Part shown: piece after piece, positions 37,227 to 48,000 of the stretch | Numbering within the stretch: the stretch's first letter is position 1 | Layout of the letters: each line of letters opens with the position of its first letter | Source: Triplophysa rosa | Lineage: Eukaryota > Chordata > Actinopteri > Cypriniformes > Nemacheilidae | Direction of reading: 5' to 3' | Assembly: GCF_024868665.1 (NCBI RefSeq) | Contig: NC_079914.1 | Location: forward strand, 7,159,984-7,223,983 | Length of the DNA stretch: 64,000 nt | Made by a program: the position numbers and the translations under genes | The notes under the pieces: generated by a model | Told to the model about the DNA's origin: nothing | Database searches by the model: none | Seen by the model: the letters and a program-made list of their open reading frames with translations, nothing else

Positions 37227-37442
37227 TGTCACGGTTATATTCTGTTTTGTTTTGTTTTGGTTCGGTCTTCTGTTTCCTGTGTATTTAAGCCTGTCTGTCC
37301 CTTTAGTTCATTGTCCGCTATTGTTTTGTTTACGTGAGTTTATGGTGTTGTGTGGTTCAATTCATGTGGATTTATTATTAAAAACGTGTTTTTTGGATTA
37401 CGCCATGTCGTGCGCTTTGGATTCTCCCAGCCACACGTGACA
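37227..37442 (+). mobile_element. Solo LTR, 216 bp, with 5-bp target duplication
   Basis: Begins tgtcacgg and ends acacgtgaca, with a TATTTAA box near 37284. GGTGA flanks both sides (37222-37226 and 37443-37447). The internal retroelement has been lost by LTR recombination. Confidence 0.85.
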
Positions 37443-38814
37443 GGTGAATGGGGCTGCACTAAATAGAAGTACCATCAGATGTCCATAAAACTTGTGCATG
37501 ATAGTCCAAGTCTTTAAAACTGAGGTGGACGTATTTAAAAAAAAAAAAAAAAAAACTTTACAATATAATCTTTTACAGTTCAGTAATTTCTCTGCTGAGA
37601 GAAGCACTGTGGATGTCAAAAGTGTTTGAGGAAATGAATCAAGAAACATGACACACTTCTAAAAAGGTAAAGACAGAGGTGCCAGACCTCTGAGGTGTGC
37701 ATGAAAAGAAAAAGGGTGCCATTATCAGATTCAGCTTTCATTTCATTCACGCTTTTGCTCTCAGAAAGATTAACTTTTCATTCCTTTGTTTTGTTTTTTC
37801 TTCCCACCTGCTTCATGTTTACATTTCTCTCAGGGGCCTTAAAAACCACAAGCCTCATTTATAAAGACACATTTTTAACTATTCCCTGCCCATATACATG
37901 TTTCATTCATTAACCATAAATACGTATTTGTCAAAAAAAGATCTGCCTTATATACAGTATATGCTCCATAGAGTACAACATCTATTGGAATACTTTTTAT
38001 ACATTGCAGTGATATATTGTATATTATATTTTGCAGTTGACTTCGGGGCGATTCACATTTCGCGTCTTTTGTGTGCGCAAATTCGTTATTTTAAATGTAG
38101 ACATAAATGCATATGCAGCGTGCACATTTTTCTAGGCGCGGCGGTGCCGCATCGAGATGGAAATAGTTCAACTTTCAGGTGCGGCGGCACTCTCGAGTCA
38201 TTATGACCTACCGAGAATGAGCTTGGCGCATGATATTATTTTCGTTTCGCATTGGCGTTTTTACCTGCCACAGCTGTAAGTGTTGATGCACTTGTAAAGG
38301 GATATGCAATTTATTTTATTCAATTATTACATGTGAATTTTGATTGTGTAATTTGGTTTAGACAGCTATGTCAACAATAGTACAGTAATAGTTTAATCCT
38401 ATTCCTAGGTACTGTCTTCTTAATTTGCGCCCAACCTTTTTAGGTGCCATTGATCATGATCAGCAGGGCCTGAACACATGGTGAGTTTATAAGCTTCAAA
38501 GTGCCATTTTAGTCTTAATGCTGAGAATTCATGAAATTTACTCCTACTTCCAAACTTAAATATAAAGCAAGTTATCAAATTTCTTAAAGCTAAGAATCAC
38601 TCTACTCTCCCAATTATTTAAGACAGCTGGAGAGGTCTCTCAAGTGCTTAGGAGTTGCCACTAGGGGCTTGTGATGGTGCTGAGAGACAGACATGTGGTG
38701 GACAGAGGGGATGGCCAATGGACGTATCATTCCACATTATACAGCATAATTCGGTACTCCCCTGCATAGGCGTAATTGCGGGTGGCACTTTTTTAAAGTA
38801 TGAATTTGCGAAAG
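37443..38814. other. Spacer with a GC-rich repeat fragment
   Basis: A poly-A run lies at about 37538-37555. At 38040-38210 a fragment with ttttctaggcgc and gcggcggcac resembles the sequence just left of the third DIRS element (61480-61510). No gene recognised. Confidence 0.4.
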
Positions 38815-39715
38815 GCATTTCAGAGTTCGCCTAGGCAAATAATAATAATGGTGCAGGAAAATGCTGATAGCAGGGGTAGGTAAGATAGCGTATTTGGCGT
38901 GCTGTCCAGGGGGCGGGCTCCGAGCTCGCCGATTCCTTCCGACCCCGGAACACTCCCCCCCTGATGGGGGCGAGTGCGCCGAGCTCGGAAATGGCCCGAA
39001 CCCAGAGCTCACCCCCCGGGGTCCTGCTGTGGAAAGCGAGTTCAGGGAGATCGGCCGGGGAGGTGGAGGGATGTTGCATTACTGTAGAGAAGGTGCAGGT
39101 AAGAATTCTGGTCTTATTTATGCGGAGGCTCGCTTGAGCTGATAGGGTGAAAATCGTGATTGCTGGTAGCGAACCAGCCGAGTCTGATTATGAGCTCCGG
39201 CTTCACCTGAACTTTGTTAACGAAACTCGTTTGGATAGATGACGTGGTTGCCAATGGTGAACCGGCCGAGTTTGATTATGTGCTCCGGCTTCTCCCGAAC
39301 TTTGTTAATAAAACATAATTTCACGAGTTCGCCTAGGCAAATAATAATAATGGTGGCAGGATAATGCTGATAGCAGGGGTAGGTAAGATATGCGTATTTG
39401 GCGTGCTGTCCAGGGGGCGGGCTCCGAGCTCGCCGATTCCTTCCGACCCCGGAACACTCTCCCCCTCATGGGGGCGAGTGCGCCGAGCTCGGAAATGGCC
39501 CGAACCCATAGCTCACCCCAAAAATGCAGAATAAACGCTGGACAGCAGCCGGATAGCGCATGCTCCCCCCAAATAGCGAGAATTGAGGCTTTCTGGGTGA
39601 TGGCTTGCGTTTGCCGTGGGGCTTGTGGGTTGTGCAAACCCTGATGGTGCAATGCTGCTGTGGTCTCCGGATGTGTGGGGATCCTGTGAGTTGGGAGTCT
39701 GCTGCGGTCGTGGTT

Positions 39716-40801
39716 TTAGGACTGGCTTTGCGTGGCGGCTAAGTTGGTGATATAGGATTTGCTGGAGCGTGGGGATGGAAAATTGCTGTGAGCTCTTGCG
39801 GAGTGGATGGCGCTGAGTGGGTGGTGATGTGTATTCCCACTAGTCTTTCTGAAGCGTGATGGGTGATGTTGCTTTGGTGATCTTGAGTTCTGGAAATTGG
39901 TTTTGCTGTGGCAGAGCACGGGATGGAAACACGGGACCCTGCGGGAACGTTCGCTGCGACGATGCTGACTTCTGGGGGCTAAAAGGGAGGTCTGCTGCGG
40001 CAGAGTAAAAGAAGAAGCACGGGCCCCTGTGGGGCGATCGCTGCGGCGATGCTGGCTTCGCGGGCTATGAGGGGGTCTGTTGCGGCAGAGTAAGGGACGA
40101 AGCACGGGCCCCTGTGGGCGGTCGCTGCGGCGATACTGGCTTCGGGGGCTATGAGGGGGTCTGCTGCGGCAGAGTAAGGAAGTGGCACTGGCCCCTGATT
40201 GGCGATCGCTGCGGCAATACTGGCTTCTGTAGAATTGGTGTCTGCTGCGGCAGAGCACGAGTTGGAAGCTCGGGCCCCTGCGGGGGCGGTCGCTACGGCG
40301 ATACTGGCTTCTGTAGAATTGGTGTCTGCTGCGGCAGAGCACGAGTTGGAAGCTCGGGCCCCTGCGGGGGCGGTCGCTGCGGCGATACTGCCTTCTGTAG
40401 AATTGGTGTCTGCTGCGGCAGAGCACGAGTTGGAAGCTCGGGCCCCTGCGGGGGCGGTCGCTGCGGCGATACTGGCTTCTGTAGAATTGGTGTCTGCTGC
40501 GGCAGAGCACGAGTTGGAAGCTCGGGCCCCTGCGGGGGCGGTCGCTGCGGCGATACTGGCTTCTGTAGAATTGGTGTCTGCTGCGGCAGAGCACGAGTTG
40601 GAAGCACGGGCCCCTGCGGGGGCGGTCGCTGCGGCGATACTGGCTTCTGTAGCATTGGTGTCTGCTTCGGCGGAGTGTGAGATGGAAGTCCAGGTGCTTG
40701 TGAGGGCCGTTGCTGCGGTGAACTGAATTCTGGAGAGGTGAGGTCCAATTAGCTGAGTACGAGATGTGCGCCGGGCTCCTGTGAGTTGAACGGTGCGTCA
40801 C
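39716..40801 (-). other. Proline-rich tandem-repeat region of the Ngaro-like element
   Basis: A continuous minus-strand frame of 361 codons made largely of a 28-residue unit (CRSRHQFYRSQYRRSD...). The same DNA is open in at least two plus frames and one more minus frame (units such as LPQQTPILQKPVSPQRPPP), because an 84-base repeat has no stop in those frames. The QQTP/KPV.PQRP reading also appears in the related copy at 1-640, so that frame is the best candidate if anything is translated. No domain recognised. Confidence 0.4.
40240..40670. repeat. 84-bp minisatellite, five near-identical units
   Basis: The word gttggaagc recurs at 40261, 40345, 40429, 40513 and 40597, exactly 84 bases apart. 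More divergent units extend left to about 39900. The unit length is divisible by three. Confidence 0.95.
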
Positions 40802-40844
40802 TACTGCTGGTGGTTTGATGGAGAAGTTTGGAAGATGGTTGATG

Positions 40845-41496
40845 CTAGACGATTCGAGTTATGAGGGTGCGGTGTGCTTCTCTGATGAGGGCGCGGTCTG
40901 TTCGGATGTAACTTTTGTAGGCTTTGGATGACCATCGGCCGAGCGCTTGTATCTGGGGCTGTGAGAGGCCCTTTTGGGCAGCCGTGGTTGCTGCGCCGAT
41001 GCGGAAAGAATGGCAAGAGAAGTGATCTGCTGGGATGCCGGTATGGAGCAAAACGGATTTAAGATGTTTTTGGAACCAGAAACGTGTGGCGGGGTGATTT
41101 AAATCATCTGCGAAGAGGGGTTCGGATGGAGATTTAACTTGTGATCGTCTGAAGCGGATGTAGGCTAGGAGGGATTGATAAGGCTGGATTGGGGAATTGA
41201 GATTGAAGATATAGATGAAATGGCCTCTCCCGGCCTGGTCGGTCTTGCTTCGCTTGATAAAAAATGAAATGGTTTCCGAATCGAGCACTGATAGATCCGA
41301 AAAGGTGGGGTGAACTGAGGGATCGAATTTGGACGTGGTGGTGATTTCTGAGCATCTGAGGAATCCGAAGAAGGCCAAAATGAACATGGCGTCGAGTGTG
41401 CGTGCGGTGTGCTTGGTGTGATAGCCTCTGCGGAGGGTGGAAATGCATTTTGTTAGAATTTCTATGGTGATTGGTTGTCTGGCGTCCGGGTGGGTG
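40845..41496 (-). CDS. Tyrosine recombinase of the Ngaro/DIRS-like element (5' partial)
   Basis: The frame is open from the edge of the gap to the stop at 40845. Reading before the first Met at 41387 continues with RQPITIEILTKCISTLRRG, so that Met is internal. The catalytic set is complete: Arg in FLRCSEI, the HSFR box, Trp in GRWSS and the nucleophile Tyr in YKSYIR. In such elements the enzyme integrates circular DNA copies without leaving target duplications. The N-terminal part and start codon are missing because of the gap. Of the tyrosine recombinases in the window, this one alone shows no damage in its visible part. Confidence 0.8.
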
Positions 41497-41596
41497 NNNN
41501 NNNNNNNNNNNNNNNNNNNNNNNNNNNNNNNNNNNNNNNNNNNNNNNNNNNNNNNNNNNNNNNNNNNNNNNNNNNNNNNNNNNNNNNNNNNNNNNN
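41497..41596. other. Assembly gap (100 N)
   Basis: Exactly 100 unknown bases, the usual placeholder for a gap of unknown size. The sequences on the two sides may not be adjacent in the genome. Confidence 1.
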
Positions 41597-42100
41597 TTTG
41601 CGGGTCTTGTTTTTTTTTCTCCGAGGGGTGACCAGACGGGCTCTGTACCTGGCTACCATGTCAGAAGAGAAAATTCTACACGAATCAAGTGTAGTGTTAG
41701 TTCTGGCAGGTCACGTGAGTTCAGCTTGCATCAGCTGATCACATCAGGTGCAGCTAATCAACGTTAACCAATAGTCATACAACACACACTAGACTGCGTC
41801 TTATTTAAGTTGCAGTTCTTTGCTCCTCATCAGCTGCTTAATCGTATTGCACTTAAAACCCACCTCCAACCCCATCTCCTCCTTATGTGCCTGTATCTTC
41901 GGATCTTTTCATTTAATCCTGTTGCACATCAGGAACTGTTCTGGTTCCCCAGGTGGTGGGACATGTATTGCTGCGCTCCTGCTATGTCCATGCAAGGCTG
42001 TATGGACGGGCAGAGAGTTTGCCCAGAACAGTTTCATTCCGCCAAACTAAATATATGCTATCGTTAAATAATTGACGACAGTGGTCCAGACAGAAATACA
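41597..42100. other. Sequence right of the gap, unassigned
   Basis: A CTTATTTAA box lies near 41800. No gene with a recognisable domain. It may belong to the Harbinger-type element that follows. Confidence 0.35.
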
Positions 42101-42460
42101 GCCTGCCACGGGAGCAAATTCTGCAGCTCTTGCATCTTGTTGGCCTAACTTTGTCGAGACAAACTCGACGGAGCTACCCCCTCAGCCCCGAAAATCAGCT
42201 GCTGCATGGTGGTTCTTCGTTTTTATGCCGTAGGGAGTTTTCTGGAGGTGTTTGGGGATGAATATGGGCTGAGAAAGACCTCGGTGTGGCGGTGCGTTCA
42301 CTCAGTGACAAACATCCTGCTCCGTCTTGCCACCGATTACATACGTATGCCTTTCGCCAGGCACGACGTGATGGAGGCACATCAAGGCTTCCATGCCATT
42401 GCGGGTGTCCCGCGAGTGATTGGCATTCTGGATGGGACACTTATCCCTATACACAAATGA
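42101..42460 (+). pseudogene. PIF/Harbinger transposase (HARBI1-like) N-terminal fragment
   Basis: The frame from about 42101 reads SLPREQILQLLHLVG and SRQTRRSYPLSPENQLL, then shifts by one base near 42205. The second frame reads RFYAVGSFLEV, GLRKTSVWRCVHSVT, and FHAIAGVPRVIGILDGTLIP, with the first catalytic Asp in ILDGT. A stop at 42458 and loss of what follows leave no complete nuclease. Confidence 0.75.
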
Positions 42461-43027
42461 GTGATTTACGCCAATAATGTGAATCAACACAGATCGTGGA
42501 GAACATTAACACACGATGGCAAACAATGAAGAATATAAATGACCGTTTCAAAAACAAGCGAAGCCAAACAGCCAGTTAATGTAGCTGGTTAACGCAGAAA
42601 ACGTATGGCCATGAGGGTGCGGGATAGGACACTTGCAAAATTATCAACACATACATACACACACACATACTGTATTTCTTTCTTTCTTTATACTATTTCA
42701 GTGAGCCCTGATAAATTCAATTTCTACTAGCCTATTTCTAAAGCGTTTCTTTATAATAAACATTGTTTTTTCAATACTTTACCCACTCTATAACACAAGG
42801 TAGAGCGAACAATCGATTCTCGAGGCATCGATATCAACCTATTCAGCACCACCGCCATGGACAGCACCTGCTAACTTCGCACTTAAGAAGGTTTACCTAC
42901 CAAGTAACCTCAAAAGGTATAGTTCGGGGAACACGCCTAGAAAAGGTATAACTTGAGTTAAGGTGTACCTTTAGAGTCTTCGTAGCACGCTAAGAGACAA
43001 CTGTAATACATTCCATGAATAGGAAGG
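42461..43027. other. Spacer, unassigned
   Basis: A short cttt-type repeat near 42676. Nothing else recognised. Confidence 0.4.
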
Positions 43028-43307
43028 AAGGAGGCGGGAACCGGCGAACATTAAACAAACTTTTAATAAAATAAACCAACAACAAAACAAAAGTAAAGGG
43101 CTGACAGCTACCTCACGGTCAACTGCCGGCCACACAAACATAAATAAAACTTAACACAATGTCCAGGCCTGGTCCTCTCTCGTCCTTCACTCGTCCATTT
43201 ATGCTTCTGCTCCTCCGTGAGAGATGTGAGACCGGTGCAACGCGCAGTTGACACTCATTATCACTCGCGTCACCAGCCTCGCACCATTCCCTCACGGCTC
43301 CCGTCCC
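43028..43307 (-). mobile_element. LTR-like fragment next to DIRS copy 2
   Basis: On the minus strand it carries CATAAAT near 43200 and an attaaaag signal near 43065, a promoter/poly-A layout like an LTR. It is cut directly against DIRS copy 2 at 43308, and no terminal TG/CA pair was found. Confidence 0.35.
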
Positions 43308-44060
43308 GCCAAGCTGCCTCCTCTCTCCATGCTATGGCCATCCTGAGGCGAGGGCGTTACGTTAAGAGAGCTCCACAAGGGTAAGACCGACCAAGCGCTT
43401 ACGCAGGAACTCCGCGCCACCACCGACCTCGCTCTACGGGCGACCACGCGGGCCCTGGGTCGGGCGATGTCCACACATGTGGTCCATGAGAGACACCTCC
43501 GGCCGAACCTTGCACAGGTGAGTGACGCCGAGAAGGTCCGCTTTCTCGACGCACCCATCTCGCAAGGGGGGGTTGTTCGGTGATACTGTCGAGCAGCAGT
43601 TCTCGACAGTAAAGAAGCAGACAGAGGCATATCCTCCCCCGCCGCGACTCGGCCGCCCTCGGCAGTCGAGTCCCGTGCACCGTCTGCTTCCCAGCAGCCT
43701 TGGTCCTCTTCGATGCCCTCTGGCTCCAGCGTCCCCTCAGGGGCCCCCCGGAAGAAGACGTAAAGGAGGAGACCACCACCCCGTCAGCAGCCGCGGCGAA
43801 AGCAGAAGTGGCCCTCATGGGAAGACCCCAGGGAGATCCCATCGCTGGGTGGTCGATCCGGGACGGTTCCTGCCCCGTCTCAACAGCCCACTTCTCAAAG
43901 GGAGTTTTCTCTCTCTCTGTGTTTATCACAGCCGCTCTTACCTTTTACACGACGGTGGTCGGCAGCTCGACGTTGCGTCACGCGAGACCCAATGTCGAGG
44001 ATAATCAGCAGCACTCTCAGTCGACGGTGCGTTGTGCTACATTATCGCCACGCAGGTAAG
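43308..44060 (+). pseudogene. DIRS copy 2 gag-like C-terminal region
   Basis: LGRAMSTHVVHERHL near 43460 and KVRFLDAPISQGG near 43540 match the copy 1 gag. The rest is frameshifted. Confidence 0.7.
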
Positions 44061-44384
44061 TCAGCAGAGCCGATCTCCTCCCCGGGGGCTTCCCCACGGC
44101 GAGGGATTCGCACTGCCAGCCATCGAACCACCCCCTGGGAGGGAGATGAAGCAGATCGTACCCCTAGCCCCAGTCTCGGTCCCTGGGAGCCTGACTAGAG
44201 CCCCCAAACCGTCACGGTGGCTACGGGATACGATCCGTCTCTGCAACGCGATCCAACTCGCCAGACACACGCTCAAGTTTCGGGGCATCCTCTCAACTTC
44301 AGTCAGAGGCAAGGATGCTCCCATGCTTCGGGCCAGGGTCGCCACCCCTCTGGCAAGCGATCATGCTCGTCCCTCTAGCCGAGA

Positions 44385-45545
44385 TGTTCAATGGGTTTTA
44401 CAGCCCGTATTTCATTGTCCCCAAAAAAGGCGGGGGTTGCTAGATCTGCATACCCTGAACAGGCACTGACTCAAGCTGCCGTTCAGGATGCTCACGCAGA
44501 AGCGCATCCTGGCGTCTACCAGATGTCATGATTGGTTCATGGCAATCGACCTGAAGGACGCTTACTTTCATGTCTCGCTTTCGGGGGTGGGCATATCAGT
44601 ACAGATTCCTCCCTTTCGGTCTGTCCCTGTCCCCACGAGTCGTCACGAAGATCGTGGAAGCCGCCCTCACTCCCCTCAGGGAGAGAGGTGTGCGGGTACT
44701 AAACTATCTCGACGACTGGCTCATCTTGGCACACTCGTGAGATCTGTTGTGTACAAACAGGGACATAGTGCTCCGGCACCTAGATCAATTGGGACCACAG
44801 GTCAACTGAGAAACGAGCAAGCTCTCCCCTGTGCAGAGCATCCTCTTTCTCGGTATGGAACTCAACTCTATCTCCATGACAGCGCGACTGACTACAGAAC
44901 GTGCTCAGTCAGTGTTGAACTTCCTGATCAGTGGTCCCTCAAAACAATTTCAGAGGCTCCTGGGCACATGGCATCCTCGGTGGGGGTGGTCCCCCTCGGG
45001 TTGATGCACATGCGACTGCTCCAACACTTGCTACAGAGTTGGGTTCCCTGGAGAGCGTGGCACACCGGCAGCAGGCATATGGTCATCACGCCTCTCTGCC
45101 GACGCACCCTAACCCCCTGATCTTCAATGACCTTTTTGGTGGACAGGGGTCCCCCTAGGGCAGGTCTCAAGGCATGTCGTGGTGATGACGGATGCCTACC
45201 TGCAGGGTTGGGGTACCGTGTGCAACGGGCACGCAGTGTCGTGGCGGTGGATGAGCCCCCGCCTGCATTGGCATATCAACTGCCTAGAGTTGTTGGCTGT
45301 GCTACATGCACTGAAGAGGCTGCAGCCTCTCGTGCAGGCCAAGCACGTCCTGGTCCGGTCGGATAGCGCAACTGGCGTGGCGTAAATCAATCGACATGGT
45401 GGCATTCGCTCGCGGCAGTTAACACGACTCGCCCGACGCCTCCTCCTGTGGAGTCAGCAGGTGATCAGCGCCCTGCAAGCCACACATATCCCAGGCGACC
45501 TGAACCAGACAGCCAACGCACTCTCTCGTCAGTCGACACCTCCTG
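44385..45545 (+). pseudogene. DIRS copy 2 reverse transcriptase / RNase H
   Basis: FYSPYFIVPKK near 44400, MAIDLKDAYFHVSLSG near 44538, catalytic YLDDW at 44704-44718, and RNase H-type segments TDAYLQGWG, NCLELLAVLHALK, LVRSDSAT and HIPGDLNQTANALSRQ up to 45535. Several stops and shifts interrupt it, but the motif series is almost complete. Confidence 0.85.
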
Positions 45546-45554
45546 GACCGGTCC

Positions 45555-45594
45555 CTTCGCGAGGTTCTACAACCTCCTCTTAGAACCGGTGTCA
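45555..45594 (+). repeat. 40-bp ectopic copy of recombinase sequence in RNase H region
   Basis: These 40 bases are identical to 46859-46898 in the recombinase C-terminus of the same element. They interrupt what should be continuous RNase H-distal coding sequence. Confidence 0.9.
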
Positions 45595-46925
45595 GAGTGG
45601 TGACTAAATCCCCACGCAGTCCAGCTCATATGGGAGTGGTTCGGCCAGGCGCAGGTGGACCTGTTTGCCACCCAGGACTCCTCCCATTGCCCGCTTTGGT
45701 ACTCCCTGACCGAGGGACCCCTTGGCACGGATGCCCTAGCGCACAGCTGGCCGCGGGGCATGCGGAAGTATGCCTTCCCCCCCAGTGAGCCTCATTGCAC
45801 AGGTCTTGTGCAAGGGCAGGGAAGAGGAGCATCAAGTGGTACTAGTTGCGCCCTATTGGCTCAACCGGACTTGGTTCTCGGAGCTAATGCTCTTGACGAC
45901 AACTCCCCCCTGGCCGATTCCCCTGACGAAGGACCTTCTTTTGCAGGGGAAGAGCATGTTACGGCATCCCAGGACAGACCTCTGGAACCTCCATGTCTGG
46001 CCCCTGGACGGGACGAGGAGCTCCTGAGTGGCCTACCCCCGGCAGTGGTGGAGACTGTCACCCAGGCTAGGGCCCCTGCCACTAGGCGGCTGTATGCCTT
46101 TTAAGTGGCGCCTCTTCTCATCCTGGTGTTCTTCTCCAGGAGAAGACCCACAGAGATGCTCGATCGGTTACGTGCTGTCCTTCCTACAAGAGAGACTTGA
46201 CAGAAACCTCTCCCCTTCCACACTGAAAGTGTATGTAGCCGCCATCGCCGCACATCACGAACCAGTTGCTGGCAAGTCTCTAGGACAGCACGACCTGGTC
46301 ATTAGGTTCCTTAGGGGCGCGAGAAGGCGGAATCCGCCTCGTCTGCGCTCCGTACCTTCTTGGGACCTTGAAGTGGTCCTGGCAGGCCCTTTCTCAGCTT
46401 ATGATGAAGACGGCCCTCCTGGTGGCACTCGTCTCCATCAAGAGGGTAGGGGACCTACAAGCATTCTGTGTGTCCACGGATTGCTTAGAATTCGGGCCTG
46501 GAGACTCTCACGTGATCCTGAGACCATGACCTGGCTACGTGCCCAAGGTTCCCACCACTCCCTTCCAAGACCATGTGGTGAACTTGCAGGCGCTCCCCAC
46601 TGGGGAGGAAGACCCAACCCCATCCGTGTTGTGTCCAGAACGTGCGCTGCCGCCCTTCTTGGACCGCACGCAGAGCTTCAGGAGCTCTGAGCAGCTCTTT
46701 GTTTGTTTTGGAGGTCAGCAGAAGGGGAGGGCTGTCTCTAAACAGAGACTGGCGAACTGGATCGTGGACATACGGGGTGTAGCCTCCTCATGGGCACTGG
46801 CTCAGGGCGCCTCTCTGGCAGACATCTGCAGAGCTGCGGGTTGGGCTACGCCCAACACCTTCGCGAGGTTCTACAACCTCCTCTTAGAACCGGTGTCAGC
46901 CCATGTCTTACACGGTAACAGGTAA
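45595..46925 (+). pseudogene. DIRS copy 2 RNase H-distal and tyrosine recombinase
   Basis: VDLFATQDSSHCPLWYSL near 45655 lies at the RNase H/recombinase junction. The recombinase has LERLDRNLSPSTLKVYVAAI-like sequence near 46195, KRVGDLQ (catalytic Arg) near 46443 and ASLADICRAAGWATPNTFARFY near 46808. A deletion at about 46770 fuses WIVDI to RGVASSW and removes the His of the His-x-x-Arg box, so the enzyme is dead even apart from its frameshifts. Confidence 0.85.
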
Positions 46926-47630
46926 GACCGGTGACCGGTAGGGCGTACGCCTGCGAAAGCACCTTCCCCTTCCTAGGTGGGTCAGCGTGCTAGTTCCGCA
47001 TCCCTTCTTCCCCCCACTGGGTGAAGAATAGGCACTCCATCCATCACTAAGTACCTTCCTGGGGGCCAGGCTGGGCAGAGCAGCCTTGCCCCGTTAGGCC
47101 GGGTACCAGCTGAGTTATCTACCACATAACTCTAACCGGACCTAGTGCTCCAGACGTGGTATCCCCCCCCCCCCACTGGCTGGTTCCGTCTGATGTTTTC
47201 CTCATGGTTGGTTCCCCACCTCGGGAACCCATGACCTCCCCTAGGTGGACCTCCACCTTGCGGTACTCCCAGTCCGCACATTTTCCCATGAGTTCTCCGC
47301 TGCCGGCAAGACCATACGGGTGTCTCCACTATTCCTCCCCATGGTAGGTAGTGGTCTCTGTAGCGTTTTCCCCCAGGGGGGAATAACGCTTACCCAGTGG
47401 CCCTTACGGTGCCGGGCGGCTTCTCGCTGTTAGAGAAACAAGGCCTCCGCCCGTGACGGCCGGTGGCAGGGGCTTCCCACATTTTCTTCAAAAGCTCTGG
47501 GACTCCCTACCTCTCCACTGGACGGTTACAATTTCGCGCTAGCGCTCACATCTGACACGCCCAGGCCAGTCAGCATCGCTCCGCTAGAGATTGTAACGTG
47601 GCACAGCGCCGTGGCGTTTTCCATAGGAAC

Positions 47631-47724
47631 CCCATCTGTCGGTTCGACACAACGTCGAGAGACCGACAGAAAGGGAACGTCTTGGTTATGGATGTAACCT
47701 CAGTTCCCTGATGGAGGGAACAAG
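47631..47724. repeat. Internal complementary region of DIRS copy 2
   Basis: Its first half is the reverse complement of the left terminus seen in copy 1 (from 16674). Its second half is the reverse complement of the right terminus (47950-48000). The two join with a shared AA/TT dinucleotide. DIRS replication models use this region to align the ends into a circle. Confidence 0.88.
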
Positions 47725-47850
47725 AGGTTGTGTCCCTCATGCCACAACGCGTGCTGCCGCTGCAGCAGTCGAGAGAGGTCTCAGGTTCCTCAGCCCAAAG
47801 GTGAATGAATGCAGCACGCCGTCTCCCTTTTATACCCGGATATCCGGGGG

Positions 47851-48000
47851 TGGAGTCCGGCATGCAAATTTCATTCGCCAATTTCATTGGCCTTTTCTAA
47901 AATAGTCGGAAGCGATAGGTTCTCAAGAGCGAACCCCATCTGTCACAACGTCTCGTTCCCTCCATCAGGGAACTGAGGTTACATCCGTAACAAAGACGTT
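47851..48000 (-). repeat. Right inverted terminal repeat of DIRS copy 2
   Basis: Matches 21762-21915 of copy 1 closely and ends with gacgtt at 48000. Confidence 0.9.

Larger units (their letters stand above)
38815..41496 (-). mobile_element. Ngaro/DIRS-like retroelement, partial, ends in assembly gap
   Basis: Reading the minus strand from the gap: a tyrosine recombinase frame (to 40845), a proline-rich tandem-repeat region (40801-39716), then terminal repeats R3 and R2 in direct orientation. Direct rather than inverted terminal repeats favour the Ngaro group over DIRS, but the reverse transcriptase is not visible (it may lie in or beyond the gap), so the assignment is tentative. Confidence 0.7.
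43308..48000 (+). mobile_element. DIRS retrotransposon, copy 2 (5' truncated, 3' end complete)
   Basis: Homology to DIRS copy 1 starts inside gag (copy 1 position about 17829) and runs to the complete right terminus. It retains the internal complementary region and right inverted repeat. The coding parts are broken but less so than in copy 1. The right flank enters a Tc1 transposon remnant. Confidence 0.9.

Noticed and set aside
36767..39079. Several 80-96 codon frames in R1 and R2
   Set aside because: They occur in GC-rich terminal repeats on both strands and carry no known motif; terminal repeats are not expected to code.
40240..40670. Regularly spaced repeats that could suggest a CRISPR-like array
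   Set aside because: The whole 84-base unit is repeated with no variable spacer between units. It is a minisatellite inside a retroelement of a vertebrate genome.
40114..40726. Two plus-strand frames rich in Gly/Cys and Ala/Glu
   Set aside because: They are alternative readings of the 84-bp minisatellite; the related copy at 1-640 favours a minus-type reading instead.
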